A DNA stretch of 64,000 nt from Gordonia soli NBRC 108243 (GTDB lineage Bacteria > Actinomycetota > Actinomycetes > Mycobacteriales > Mycobacteriaceae): positions 62,001 through 126,000 of the forward strand of contig NZ_BANX01000026.1 in the NCBI RefSeq assembly GCF_000334455.1, read 5' to 3'. The position numbers and the translations under genes are program-made. This document shows positions 8,171-16,837 of the stretch, in pieces; the first letter of the stretch is position 1, and every line of letters starts with the position of its first letter. Below the pieces are notes generated by a model, which did no database searches, was not told the origin of the DNA, and saw nothing but the letters and a program-made list of their open reading frames with translations.

Positions 8171-8349
8171 CTCGTACCTCTCCTGGTCATCGGGTCTCGA
8201 AGGACAGACCGGGCCCGCCACCGGAACTCATCGGACAAATGGCACATCGGTCCCGTGCAGCGGTGGGCCGTGGCGCGGCGCTCGGTATCAGGATGAGTTG
8301 TGTTCGAGTGGGTTCTGCGAACACCTCCGCCCTCCGACCGCCGCTTCCC

Positions 8350-8355
8350 TATCCT
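8350..8355 (+). promoter_or_regulatory. -10 box of a leaderless promoter for the second reductase
   Basis: TATCCT is followed by 6 nt and the ATG at 8362. No ribosome binding site precedes that ATG. Upstream, GTGTTCG and CGAACAC (8300-8306 and 8318-8324) form an inverted repeat with an 11-nt spacer that could be an operator. Confidence 0.45.
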
Positions 8356-8361
8356 GACGCG

Positions 8362-9447
8362 ATGGTCGGTACACAACGCACGGTCGTCTGGGGAACCGGG
8401 AACGTGGGGCAGGCGGCGATCCACGCGGTCAACACCCACCCCGCGCTCGAATTGTCGGCGGTGGTCGTCCACAATCCGGAGAAGGTCGGCCGCGACGCAG
8501 GTGCCCTCGCCGGGCTGGACGTGGACCTGGGCGTCGCCGCCGTCGACCGCATCGACGATGTGCTCGCTGATGCCGATGCAGTCGTCTACGCAGCGTCCGG
8601 CGACATCCGGCCCGACGACGCCCTCGCGGACATCGTGCGGGCCGTCGCCGCAGGCGCAATCGTCGTGACTCCGTCGCTCTATGCGCTGTACGACCACCGG
8701 TCGGCACCTCCCGAGGTCCGCGACCCGGTGCTCGACGCCGTCGCGCGCGGCGGTGGTTCGCTGTTCGTCTCGGGTATCGACCCCGGTTGGGGCAACGACA
8801 TCCTGCCGGCGCTCGCCAGCGGTCTGGGGTCCCGGATCGACGGGATCCGATGCCAGGAGATCTTCGACTACACGACTTACGACCAACCCGACTCGGTTCG
8901 TTACCTCGTGGGAATGGGCCAACCGATGGACTATGAGCCCCCGATGGTCGCGGCAGGTGTCCCGTCGATGGTCTGGGGAGGTCAGGTCCGCCTGATCGCC
9001 CGAGCGCTCGGCGTGGAGCTCGACGAGATCCGGGAGACGCTGGAACGTCGGCCACTGGAGGCGGATGTGAGTACCGCGTCCATGGGCCTCTTCGAGGCGG
9101 GCACCCAGGGCGCGATCCGATTCGAGGTCCAGGGCATCGTCGGCGGCGATCCGCTGATCGTGATCGAACACGTGACCCGGATCCATGCGTTCTGCGCCGC
9201 TGACTGGCCCACCCCTGCCGACGGGGGCGACGGTGCCCATCGGGTCATCATCGAAGGGCTGCCACGCATCGAGATCACCGTCGAGGCCACCGACGATGCC
9301 GGGAACCGTGCCGGCGGCGGCAATGCGACCGCGGTGGGGCGCCTGGTGAACGCGATCCCGTGGCTGGCCGTGGCCGAACCGGGAATCTATGACGGCCTCG
9401 AGGTTCCACTCAGCCCGGTCCCCGGCAAGCTCGGGAGACCGCACTGA
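8362..9447 (+). CDS. NAD(P)-dependent reductase, paralogue of the 2501-3574 gene
   Basis: A 361-residue Rossmann protein with GTGNVG at residues 11-16 and the same VVVHNPEKVGRDAGALAG and GRLVNAIP landmarks as the gene at 2501. The two copies differ throughout and so are old paralogues, not a recent duplication. The family is annotated variously as DapB-like or amine-dehydrogenase-like; no substrate is known. The start at 8362 is supported by a leaderless promoter, while the frame upstream to 8239 is antisense to the hydrolase leader. A single-gene unit is likely, since the next gene is 95 bp away with its own start. Confidence 0.82.
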   Translation: MVGTQRTVVWGTGNVGQAAIHAVNTHPALELSAVVVHNPEKVGRDAGALAGLDVDLGVAAVDRIDDVLADADAVVYAASGDIRPDDALADIVRAVAAGAIVVTPSLYALYDHRSAPPEVRDPVLDAVARGGGSLFVSGIDPGWGNDILPALASGLGSRIDGIRCQEIFDYTTYDQPDSVRYLVGMGQPMDYEPPMVAAGVPSMVWGGQVRLIARALGVELDEIRETLERRPLEADVSTASMGLFEAGTQGAIRFEVQGIVGGDPLIVIEHVTRIHAFCAADWPTPADGGDGAHRVIIEGLPRIEITVEATDDAGNRAGGGNATAVGRLVNAIPWLAVAEPGIYDGLEVPLSPVPGKLGRPH

Positions 9448-9542
9448 TCGTCCTGCATCGCTGACGCCTGGCGACGAGTCCCGGGGCGACATGGGTGATG
9501 TCCCGGATGTGGGCGGACTCCTCTGCCGCCCATGCTGATCGG

Positions 9543-10301
9543 ATGATCACGTCCTCACCGTCGGCGCACGCCCGTACCGCGTTGGGCATCGCCGCTCTTG
9601 CCGGGATCGTCCACGGGGCATGGAGTGTCTACTGGGGCCTCGGCGGACACGTCGGCCTGACCACGGTCGGCGCGATCGCGGAGGTCGCCGACACCCACCC
9701 GGGAGCAGTGATCGGCATCGGGATCGCGAAGATCGTCGCCGCGATCGCACCGGTGTGGCTGTCACAGGCGCGCCCCGGAGGTCGGATCTGGCGATCGGGC
9801 GCGTGGTCCGGCGCGGCAGTGCTCGTCGCGTGGGGCCTGCTCAACACCGTCACCGCATCGATGCTCGCGCTCGGAGTCCTCGCCCGCCCGACCGACTACG
9901 ATGCCGCGGCAACCATCGGGCATGCGGCGGTGTGGGATCCACTGTTCCTGGGGTGGGGTGTCGCTCTCTGCCTGGGGCTGTGGTGGACGAGGCCGATCCG
10001 CGCCGAGCTCAGCTCTGCCGACCCCGCGGCTGATCGTCGACGATGGTCAGCGACCGTCGAGGCGACCGATCTCGGCGGCGGTAGTCCCGAAGTGTCGGAA
10101 TCGTGCACGGTCACTGGCCCGGCGCCCGAGGAACTCGAGATATCGCTCACCGAACGGTGCGCGCCCGATGATTCGATGGTTCAACGTGTTCCGGATCCAG
10201 GCGACACCGACGGCCCATGGGATGGCGGGTCGCTGACCGAGATCGCGCATCCCGCGGAGCCCGAGAAATGCCTGCAGCATGCTGAGCAGTCGCAGCCGTG
10301 A
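9543..10301 (+). CDS. DUF3995-like small membrane protein (carboxy-terminal end doubtful)
   Basis: The first 165 residues contain four hydrophobic segments (about 13-35, 52-70, 88-108 and 130-148) with GIVHGAWSVYWGLGG near the start, as in DUF3995 proteins, which are normally 140-170 residues long. From residue 168 on the frame overlaps the convergent MpaB-like gene for 255 bp and the sequence becomes acidic and unstructured. A stop in the next frame at 10031-10033 would end the protein before the overlap. Either the tail is spurious translation or an indel has removed the proper stop. Function unknown; probably an inner-membrane protein. The ATG at 9543 is chosen over 9495 because it directly precedes the conserved region. 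Confidence 0.6.
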   Translation: MITSSPSAHARTALGIAALAGIVHGAWSVYWGLGGHVGLTTVGAIAEVADTHPGAVIGIGIAKIVAAIAPVWLSQARPGGRIWRSGAWSGAAVLVAWGLLNTVTASMLALGVLARPTDYDAAATIGHAAVWDPLFLGWGVALCLGLWWTRPIRAELSSADPAADRRRWSATVEATDLGGGSPEVSESCTVTGPAPEELEISLTERCAPDDSMVQRVPDPGDTDGPWDGGSLTEIAHPAEPEKCLQHAEQSQP

Positions 10302-11276
10302 GTATCGTGCCGCAGGTCCCGGGAGCCATCGGTAATGGAGGTCGCGCTGGGCTTCCACGATGGCAGTTGTCAGCGCTGCACCCGCCGGCGTGACGTCACT
10401 CTGCGACAACAGGATCGCGTAGCTCAGCTGGTGCTGGTCGCGTTCGGCATCGAACAGCCAGTCGTCGTCGACCCCGATCAACCATCCGACGTACTTCCAC
10501 AGGTGCATCATGGCGCGCGAATCCTCCTGCGACACCGGTACACCCAAAGCGCGGACCCCCATGAGGAGCGTGCCGCTGAAGAGACTGAGCGTCGCGGCGA
10601 GGTCGGACTGGTTGATGGGTAGACCCCAGTGTTCGTGGTCCCAGCGCCCGTTGCGTTCGAACGACTCGTTGACGAGCGCATGCATGAGGCGTACATGGAC
10701 CGTGAGTCGCCACCCTTCCCCCGACCGCTCCATCCCACCAGGCCGGCCGACGGCGATCCCCCAGGTCTGGGTCTCTCCCAGACGACGCATCGCCGTCGAC
10801 CCGGTGAGACCACCGGTCGCGACGAGCAGGTCGGCGGGGCCGCCGAAACGGTAGCCGCCGATCAGCGAGAGCTGCAGCAGGACGTCGTTCGCGTTCTGCC
10901 CCAACCGCCGGTACACTCCGGCGCCCCTCTCGCACAGCTCCCGGTCCACCCAGTCGGGGGTGTCCTCCACGTGTCGGAAGAACTCGCGCAGAGCAGCCGG
11001 TGCAGTCTCCGGCATCGCGCCCGCCAACGCGTGCTCGAACTGTCGCATCGTCACCCGACCGTCGGTACCTGCGGGCAATCGCATGGCCCGTACCAGGGCC
11101 GCTGCCGTCTCGTCGCGGGTGAGCAGGCGCCGACCCACGGCATCGAGTTCGGCGGCGGTCGGCTCGCGCAGCCGCATGTACAGCCTGAGCGCCCGCCCGA
11201 TCGACCGGCCGCGACTCTCCGCTGCCCGATGACGGCGCGGATGATCCGATCGGCGGGGTTGCAGCGCGGCGGTCAT
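10047..11276 (-). CDS. Oxygenase MpaB/latex-clearing-protein-like family (DUF2236)
   Basis: A 409-residue protein of the DUF2236 family, whose known members (rubber oxygenase Lcp, fungal MpaB) are b-type haem proteins that cleave C=C bonds or activate oxygen. Visible landmarks are WVDRELCERGAGVYRRLG, a glycine-rich GGYRFGGPADLL, and the family hallmark VRLMHALV, whose His is the predicted haem ligand, then the GVDDDWLF segment. No Tat or Sec signal is present, so unlike secreted Lcp this one is probably cytosolic. The ATG at 11276 directly abuts a 9-bp inverted repeat carrying a -10 box, which predicts a leaderless, repressed gene. Substrate unknown; terpenoid or fatty substrates are plausible. 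Confidence 0.8.
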   Translation of the reverse strand: MTAALQPRRSDHPRRHRAAESRGRSIGRALRLYMRLREPTAAELDAVGRRLLTRDETAAALVRAMRLPAGTDGRVTMRQFEHALAGAMPETAPAALREFFRHVEDTPDWVDRELCERGAGVYRRLGQNANDVLLQLSLIGGYRFGGPADLLVATGGLTGSTAMRRLGETQTWGIAVGRPGGMERSGEGWRLTVHVRLMHALVNESFERNGRWDHEHWGLPINQSDLAATLSLFSGTLLMGVRALGVPVSQEDSRAMMHLWKYVGWLIGVDDDWLFDAERDQHQLSYAILLSQSDVTPAGAALTTAIVEAQRDLHYRWLPGPAARYSRLRLLSMLQAFLGLRGMRDLGQRPAIPWAVGVAWIRNTLNHRIIGRAPFGERYLEFLGRRASDRARFRHFGTTAAEIGRLDGR

Positions 11277-11300
11277 GAGACGAATCTAACCATTCGTCTC
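11277..11300. promoter_or_regulatory. Palindromic operator overlapping a leaderless promoter of the MpaB-like gene
   Basis: Perfect 9-bp arms GAGACGAAT and ATTCGTCTC with a 6-nt spacer lie immediately before the start codon. Within it, minus-strand TAGATT (11288-11283) is a TANNNT -10 box, followed by 6 nt and the ATG. A repressor bound here would cover the -10 box and start site. The size and symmetry suit a TetR- or GntR-type dimer; no such regulator gene is adjacent. Confidence 0.55.
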
Positions 11301-11336
11301 ACCGTGCGCAATGGCCCCCCGCATCCTTTCGTGCGG

Positions 11337-11693
11337 TCAGGTCCGATCGTCGACGGCCGGCACGTTCAACACCGGCCGCAGATCGGACAGCTTGTCGAAG
11401 AGATGCCAGATGTAGCCGGTCGTCCCGTTCTCCCGCAGGGGATGCAGGTCCGCGAGAGCCGGGTCGTCGCGGTAACTCTCGAAGGCCTCGATGGACTCCC
11501 ACTCCACCAGCACCATCACCTGCCGGGGTTCGACATCCCCGGTCTCGGATCGCCGGAAACGGCCCAGCGACACGACTTTTCCGCCGTGAGCCGTCACCTC
11601 CGCGACAGACCGCCGAGCGTAGGCCCGATAGTCCTGGTTGTCGGCGAGGTCGAACAGGTTGAGCGCGTACACAGGTCCGTCGGGATCGGTCAT
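11337..11693 (-). CDS. DUF1330-like dimeric alpha-beta barrel protein
   Basis: A 118-residue protein with the DUF1330/EthD-like pattern: [10 protein letters not shown] at the start, a [17 protein letters not shown] strand-helix, then [22 protein letters not shown], which is the family hallmark. Its ATG overlaps the xylulokinase stop (ATGA), so it is the last gene of the polyol catabolic operon. Members of this fold act as small isomerases, monooxygenases or unknown helpers. No catalytic role in polyol use is established, and it may simply be a co-transcribed passenger. Confidence 0.75.
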   Translation of the reverse strand: MTDPDGPVYALNLFDLADNQDYRAYARRSVAEVTAHGGKVVSLGRFRRSETGDVEPRQVMVLVEWESIEAFESYRDDPALADLHPLRENGTTGYIWHLFDKLSDLRPVLNVPAVDDRT

Positions 11694-13120
11694 CGGCCAC
11701 CTCCGGTCGTATCGATACTGGATGTCGTGGGTCGTGCGACGATGAGGTCGGCAGCCCGGAGGTACTGCTCGTAGACCGCCGGAGTGGCTGCACCCACCGG
11801 TCGCTCGGCACGACCGCGCTCCCACTCCGGGAGGGAGCCGGTCAACGTCCAGGCGGCCTGGCGAGCCGCACCGAGCGCGACGTACTCGCCCGGATCCGGC
11901 ACCACGACGCTACGACCGAACAGGGCCGGCGCGATCTCGCGCACCGCCTCCGATCGCGCTCCACCACCGACGAGGACGATGCGATCGACGTCGACGCCCT
12001 GCCCGACGATCTGGTCGATGCAGAAGACCAGCGAGCACAACAATCCCTCGGTGGCAGCCCGGGCCACGTGTGCTGCATCGAGATTCGCAGCAGTGATGCC
12101 ATGCAGGGCACCGGTGGCGTCGGGTAGATTCGGCGATCGTTCGCCGGCCAGGTACGGCACCATGGTGAGCCCGTCGGCACCCGGTCTCACCGACAGCGCG
12201 AGTCGCGCGAACTCGTCGAGGTCCACACCGAGCGTCGACGCGGTCGCCGCCAGCACGGGTGCGCCGTTGAGCGTGCACACCAGGGGAAGGTGCCGCCCGG
12301 TGGCGTCGGCGAAGCCGGCCACCAGTCCCGTCGCATCGCGGGGCACGGTGTCGGTGACGGCACTGACGACCCCCGACGTCCCGAGCGACACCACTGCGTC
12401 TCCGGCGCTCGCGTGCACGCCGAGCGCCGCGGCGGCGTTGTCTCCCGCCCCGGGCCCGAGCACGATCCCTCCGGGAGTCGTCCCCGCCGACGTCGCGGGA
12501 CCGAGCACGCGCGGCAGATCGGGACGACGCCCACGGAACGCGAGCTCGACGATGTCGGGACGGTAGTCGCCTGCGGCAGCGGAGAAGTAGCCCGTCCCCG
12601 ACGCGTCACTGCGATCGGTGACGAGGTCGGCGATGTCGGTCGACCCGGACAACCGCCAGGTCAGCCAGTCGTGTGGCAGGCACACCGCGGCGGTGGCGTC
12701 GGCGTGGTCGGGTTCGTTGTCGGCGAGCCAGCGCAGCTTCGTCGCGGTGATGGAGGCCACCGGAACGACTCCGACGTCGTCCGCCCATGCCTGCGCGCCA
12801 CCGAACTCGTCGACCAGATCTGCCGCGGCATCTGCGGATCGGGTGTCGTTCCAGAGCAGCGCCGGGCGGACCACATCGCCGCGCTCATCGAGCGTGACCA
12901 TGCCGTGTTGTTGGCCGGCCACCGACACGGCGGCGACATCATCGAGGCCACCCGCAGCCGCGACGGCCGACCGGAGTGCGTCCCACCAGTTGTCGGGATG
13001 GATCTCGGTACCCGAGGAATGGGCGGCGTTTCCTGTGCGGATCACCCGCCCGTCGTCGGCATCGCAGATCACGACCTTGCACGACTGCGTCGAGGAGTCG
13101 ACGCCGGCCACCAGGGTCAT
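11690..13120 (-). CDS. xylB: Xylulokinase
   Basis: A 476-residue FGGY-family sugar kinase that phosphorylates D-xylulose to xylulose 5-phosphate with ATP. Asp8 lies in the first phosphate-binding loop (VDSSTQSCK), GQQHGMV at residues 69-75 is characteristic of xylulokinases, the catalytic Asp is in [13 protein letters not shown] near residue 230, and [14 protein letters not shown] is the second adenosine motif. It overlaps the upstream polyol dehydrogenase and the downstream DUF1330 gene by 4 bp each. With the dehydrogenases it would feed D-arabitol or xylitol carbon into the pentose-phosphate pathway. This is the same partnership as MtlD-MtlY in pseudomonads. Confidence 0.92.
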   Translation of the reverse strand: MTLVAGVDSSTQSCKVVICDADDGRVIRTGNAAHSSGTEIHPDNWWDALRSAVAAAGGLDDVAAVSVAGQQHGMVTLDERGDVVRPALLWNDTRSADAAADLVDEFGGAQAWADDVGVVPVASITATKLRWLADNEPDHADATAAVCLPHDWLTWRLSGSTDIADLVTDRSDASGTGYFSAAAGDYRPDIVELAFRGRRPDLPRVLGPATSAGTTPGGIVLGPGAGDNAAAALGVHASAGDAVVSLGTSGVVSAVTDTVPRDATGLVAGFADATGRHLPLVCTLNGAPVLAATASTLGVDLDEFARLALSVRPGADGLTMVPYLAGERSPNLPDATGALHGITAANLDAAHVARAATEGLLCSLVFCIDQIVGQGVDVDRIVLVGGGARSEAVREIAPALFGRSVVVPDPGEYVALGAARQAAWTLTGSLPEWERGRAERPVGAATPAVYEQYLRAADLIVARPTTSSIDTTGGGR

Positions 13121-14598
13121 CCGAGCAGATCCGTCAGCGTCGCCCGTGCTCCCTTGGCGCGCAGCGAATCGAGTGCGCGCAGGTATGGCACGACGAATCC
13201 GTCCCGCTCGGCGAGATCGCCGAACAGGGCCGGGTCGTCGATGAAGGCATGGGGCTCGGTCCGCGACGCCCGGGCGCGCTCCACCAGTTTATCGGCGAGC
13301 GGATCGACGACGGTGATCGGCTCGCCCTGCTCGTCAACCCCTTCGGAGTACCGGGTCCAGCTCGCCACGACGGCCGCCGCCAACTCGACCTCGCCGCCGG
13401 CATCGAGCCGTTCACGGATGACCGGGACCAACCACTTGGGTATGCGATCGGACGCGTCCTGGCACAGGCGCGCGATGGTGTCGGCGATCGAAGGGTTCCC
13501 GAAGCGTTCGAGCAGTGTCTCGGTGTAGTCGTCGAGATCGATGCCGGGAACGGGATGCAGGGTGGGCCGTCCCTCCTGCGCCCAGTAGCGACGAAGCAGT
13601 GCTTGGATGGCCGGATCCGTTGCGGCGTCGTGCACATAGCGATAACCGAGCAGGTATCCGAAATAGCAGAGCGCCTGATGGCCGGCGTTCAACAGCCGTA
13701 GCTTCATCAGTTCGTACGGTGTCACATCGTCGACCACCTGTACGCCGACCCGTTCCAGGGCAGGCCGCCCCGTGGAGAACGAATCCTCCAGCACCCATTG
13801 GATGAACGGCTCGGCGACCACGGGCCAACGGTCGTCGACATCCGTGCGCTCGACGACCTCGGCACGCAGGGTCGACGGCGTCGCAGGAGTGATCCGGTCG
13901 ACCATCGAGTTCGGGAAACGGGTCTGCTCGGCGATCCAGTCCGCCAGTTGCGGATCCTTCAGCCGGGCGAACGCGCCGAAGGTGGCCGCCGCGACTTCCC
14001 CGTTGCCCTGGATGTTGTCGCACGACATGACGGTGAACGACGGGAGTCCACGATCCCGGCGGCGACGAAGTGCTTCCACGACGAAGCCGAAGACCGTGAT
14101 CGGCACCGAGTCCGGCCGGAGATCGGCGACCACATCGGGGTTCTCGGCGTCGAAGAGACCGGTGGAGGGTGCGAAGTTGTATCCCCCCTCGGTCACCGTC
14201 AGCGAGACGATCTCGGTGTCCGGATGAGCCAGCTTCTCGATCACCGCCTCGGGATCATCAGGTGCGAAGAGATATTCGACGATGGAACCGACGACCGCGG
14301 TGTCTATCTCGCCGTCGGGATGCTTCGTGGTAACCGTGTACAGACCGTCCTGCGGGACCAGTGCGTCACGCATGGCTGCATCGGCCGGGCGCACACCGAC
14401 TCCGCACAATCCCCACCGACTCGCCGACTCGTCGGCCGACAACAGCCGGTCGAGGTAGATCGCCTGGTGGGCGCGGTGGAAGCCGCCGACACCGAAGTGC
14501 ACGATGCCGGTGCGGACCGCGCTCCGGTCGTATCCCGGTGTCGGCACGGTGGAGATCTTCGGCAACTCTGCGGTGTTCAGCTCGTGCGCGGACGTCAC
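13117..14598 (-). CDS. Mannitol/arabitol 2-dehydrogenase (long-chain polyol dehydrogenase)
   Basis: A 493-residue member of the mannitol dehydrogenase/UxuB family. Residues 31-44 carry the nucleotide-binding [14 protein letters not shown] motif, and the catalytic Lys-Asn-His arrangement is in [12 protein letters not shown]. It oxidises D-mannitol to fructose or D-arabitol to D-xylulose with NAD; coupling to a xylulokinase favours arabitol as at least one substrate. The GTG at 14598 has AGGAG 8 nt upstream; the longer frame to 14739 would run into the preceding gene. It overlaps xylB by 4 bp and lies 37 bp after the zinc dehydrogenase. Confidence 0.9.
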   Translation of the reverse strand: MTSAHELNTAELPKISTVPTPGYDRSAVRTGIVHFGVGGFHRAHQAIYLDRLLSADESASRWGLCGVGVRPADAAMRDALVPQDGLYTVTTKHPDGEIDTAVVGSIVEYLFAPDDPEAVIEKLAHPDTEIVSLTVTEGGYNFAPSTGLFDAENPDVVADLRPDSVPITVFGFVVEALRRRRDRGLPSFTVMSCDNIQGNGEVAAATFGAFARLKDPQLADWIAEQTRFPNSMVDRITPATPSTLRAEVVERTDVDDRWPVVAEPFIQWVLEDSFSTGRPALERVGVQVVDDVTPYELMKLRLLNAGHQALCYFGYLLGYRYVHDAATDPAIQALLRRYWAQEGRPTLHPVPGIDLDDYTETLLERFGNPSIADTIARLCQDASDRIPKWLVPVIRERLDAGGEVELAAAVVASWTRYSEGVDEQGEPITVVDPLADKLVERARASRTEPHAFIDDPALFGDLAERDGFVVPYLRALDSLRAKGARATLTDLLG

Positions 14599-14635
14599 GG
14601 TGTGCACTCCTCTCGGATCGGATGGGTCGCGGCGG

Positions 14636-15724
14636 TCAGGATGAGGGTCGGGCGGCCGGTTCGACGGTGTCGATCCCGGGATGCACCACGGCCTTGATGC
14701 TGCTCGGAATCCGATCGGCGTCCAACCCGGCACGCACATCGGCGATCCCGTGATGCGAGGTGACCAGATCGTCGAGATCGACCTTTCCGGTAGCGACCAA
14801 CTCGATCGCCGTGGGCCAGGTGTTCGCGTAGCGGAACACGCCGGTGAGGACGAGCTCGCGGTTCTGGATCAGCGAGACCGGCAATTCCATGGTGTCGGCG
14901 CCCATGCCGACGAGCACCACACGGCCACCGGGCCGGACCGCGGAGATGCCGTCGAGGACCGCGGGCGGAGCGCCACTGGCGTCGACGAAGGCGTCCACCG
15001 CCGTCTGGCCGGCGTCGGAGTCGGCGACCGATACGGCCACCTCCGTCGCGCCGAACCGCAGTGCAGCCGAACGACGTTGCACACCCGGCTCGACCACGAT
15101 GATGCGCGTGAGGCCGGCCGCCCGCGCCACCTGAGCGCAGAGCAGCCCGATCGGACCGGCGCCCGTGATGAGGATCGACTCTCCCATCCCGACCCCGGCC
15201 TTGCGGATCGATGCGATCGCGACGGACAGCGGTTCCATGAGCGCTGCGGCCTCGTCGGACACATGTTCGGGCACCGGATGGGCGAAGGAGGCGCCGATGG
15301 TCACGAACTCGGCCAGCGCACCGTCGATCGGCGGCGTTCCGTAGAAGCGCATGCTCGGGCACAGGTTGTAGTCGCCGCGTCGCGACTCACGACTGGTCGG
15401 GTCCGGCGTCTGCGGCTCGATCGACACCCGCTCGCCGATCCGGTCCCCCCCGACCGCTGAGCCGACCGCCACGACGCGACCCGATGCCTCGTGGCCCAAC
15501 ACGATAGGCCCCGTCACCACGTGATCTCCGATCCGACCGTGGCGCAGGTAGTGGGTGTCCGATCCGCACACGCCGACTGCCGCCACACGCACCAACACCT
15601 CGTCGGGCGCCGGGGTGGGTATCTCCCGTGACTCGACCGTCAGCGAGCCGTCCACATGAAGGACGCTCGCCTGCATCGATGTGGATGTCAGATCACTCTT
15701 CGAGCTGGTTGTTGCGTAGGTCAC
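14636..15724 (-). CDS. Zinc-dependent polyol (sorbitol/xylitol-type) dehydrogenase
   Basis: A medium-chain dehydrogenase of 362 residues (346 if it starts at the ATG at 15676). It has [11 protein letters not shown] and GHEASG carrying the catalytic zinc ligands, and the Rossmann motif [11 protein letters not shown]. MSxxD-type structural-zinc cysteines are largely missing, as in sorbitol dehydrogenases. It likely oxidises a C2 polyol hydroxyl with NAD. GTG 15724 is chosen because a TAACAT -10 box ends 7 nt before it; the inner ATG has only a weak upstream GAAGAG. First gene of the leftward catabolic operon, it faces the SorC regulator across the operator region at 15744-15777. Confidence 0.82.
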   Translation of the reverse strand: MTYATTSSKSDLTSTSMQASVLHVDGSLTVESREIPTPAPDEVLVRVAAVGVCGSDTHYLRHGRIGDHVVTGPIVLGHEASGRVVAVGSAVGGDRIGERVSIEPQTPDPTSRESRRGDYNLCPSMRFYGTPPIDGALAEFVTIGASFAHPVPEHVSDEAAALMEPLSVAIASIRKAGVGMGESILITGAGPIGLLCAQVARAAGLTRIIVVEPGVQRRSAALRFGATEVAVSVADSDAGQTAVDAFVDASGAPPAVLDGISAVRPGGRVVLVGMGADTMELPVSLIQNRELVLTGVFRYANTWPTAIELVATGKVDLDDLVTSHHGIADVRAGLDADRIPSSIKAVVHPGIDTVEPAARPSS

Positions 15725-15731
15725 ATGTCCG

Positions 15732-15737
15732 ATGTTA
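15732..15737 (-). promoter_or_regulatory. -10 box of the leftward polyol catabolic operon
   Basis: Minus-strand TAACAT fits TANNNT and ends 7 nt before GTG 15724. The two TGAGCA boxes lie immediately upstream, over positions about -20 to -53, so a bound regulator would control this promoter directly. Confidence 0.5.
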
Positions 15738-15743
15738 GCGTAA

Positions 15744-15777
15744 TGAGCACATGCACCGCCAGTGAGCATCTGCTCAC
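15744..15777. promoter_or_regulatory. Tandem SorC-type operator boxes
   Basis: A perfect palindrome GTGAGCATCTGCTCAC (15762-15777; 7-bp arms, 2-nt spacer) is accompanied by a degenerate copy TGAGCACATGCACC (15744-15757). Their centres are 19 bp apart, close to two helical turns, so two dimers would bind one face. They sit between the leftward and rightward promoters of the polyol regulon, and the SorC gene is the obvious source of the binding protein. Confidence 0.65.
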
Positions 15778-15779
15778 CC

Positions 15780-15785
15780 TATCGT
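15780..15785 (+). promoter_or_regulatory. -10 box for the SorC regulator and polyol importer operon
   Basis: TATCGT lies 2 bp right of the palindrome, so the regulator would overlap the -35 region. The transcript would start near 15792, leaving a 5' leader of about 55 nt with ACGGAG before the ATG at 15848. Confidence 0.4.
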
Positions 15786-15847
15786 TCGTCGATCGCGATC
15801 CGGATCGGCACACCGAACACACCCGACCGAACACACGGAGTCGCCCA

Positions 15848-16837
15848 ATGTCCTCGCCGCAGCGGACCTCCTCGGAGTCGGGACACGATCTGCGACTGCT
15901 CGTCCGCGCAGCGACCATGTATCACCTGGAAGGTCTGACGCAGGCCGAGATCGCCGCCCGACTGGGCCTCTCCCGACCGACCGCCGGGCGACTCGTCGCC
16001 CGGGCGCGCGCACAGGGCCTCGTGCACGTGACGGTGACTGCGCCGGAACACCTGAGCCCGTCGATCCACACCGAGGAGGAGCGTGAGGTCGAATCGGTCT
16101 TCGGACTCGACGAAGTGCTGATCATCGACGAGCAGGCCGACGGAAGCGCTTCGGGCAATGCGGCTCTCGGCCGCGCCGGAGCCTCGGTCCTGACGCGACG
16201 TCTCCAGCTCGGCGACACCTTCGGCTTCACCTGGGGACCGGAGCAGGTGGCGGTCGCCGATGCGCTCTCCGGTGCGGCGAGCTGCCGACGGGTGGTTCAG
16301 ATGGACGGCTCGATGACGTCGGTCGAGTACCACACCGGTGTCGATCACGCACTCTCGCGCTTCTCCGAAAGGCTCGGCGCGCAGCCGATGCGTCTGGTCG
16401 CCCCGCTGTACGCCGACCCTGCCACCGTCCGCGCGCTGAACCGGGATTCGATTCTCTCGCAGGCACTCTTCGCCGGAAAGACCGCCTCGGTGATGCTCTT
16501 CGGAGTCGGTTCGGTCTCGACGTCCACGACGCTGTTCGAGGGCGCCTACATCGACGCAGCCGTCCTCGACGAGCTCCATGATCTCGGTGCGGTCGGAGAG
16601 ATCGGCGGCCGCTTCTACGATGCCGACGGTGTGGCGGTCGAGTCGACCCTGGTCGATCGCACTGTCTCGGTGGCTCTCGCGGACGTACGCGCCTGCCCGA
16701 CCACCATCCTCACCTCCGGTGGGACCCATCGCCGCGAATCCGTTCTCGGCGCACTCCGAGGCGGATACGCCACGATCCTCGTCACCGATCTGCCGACCGC
16801 GACATGGCTGTTGGCCCAACAGAAAGGTCAAGGGTGA
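15848..16837 (+). CDS. SorC/DeoR-family sugar-responsive transcriptional regulator
   Basis: A 329-residue protein with an amino-terminal helix-turn-helix (about 12-55: RAATMYHLEGLTQAEIAARLGLSRPTAGR) and the SorC sugar-phosphate-binding domain (about 75-325, with LGDTFGFTWG, VVQMDGSM and VGSVSTSTTLFEG). Such regulators bind a phosphorylated sugar or polyol and switch from repression to activation. It is the first gene of the importer operon and overlaps the next gene by 4 bp (GTGA). Its likely operators are the paired TGAGCA palindromes just upstream. The frame upstream of 15848 includes the operator and is not coding. Confidence 0.9.
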   Translation: MSSPQRTSSESGHDLRLLVRAATMYHLEGLTQAEIAARLGLSRPTAGRLVARARAQGLVHVTVTAPEHLSPSIHTEEEREVESVFGLDEVLIIDEQADGSASGNAALGRAGASVLTRRLQLGDTFGFTWGPEQVAVADALSGAASCRRVVQMDGSMTSVEYHTGVDHALSRFSERLGAQPMRLVAPLYADPATVRALNRDSILSQALFAGKTASVMLFGVGSVSTSTTLFEGAYIDAAVLDELHDLGAVGEIGGRFYDADGVAVESTLVDRTVSVALADVRACPTTILTSGGTHRRESVLGALRGGYATILVTDLPTATWLLAQQKGQG

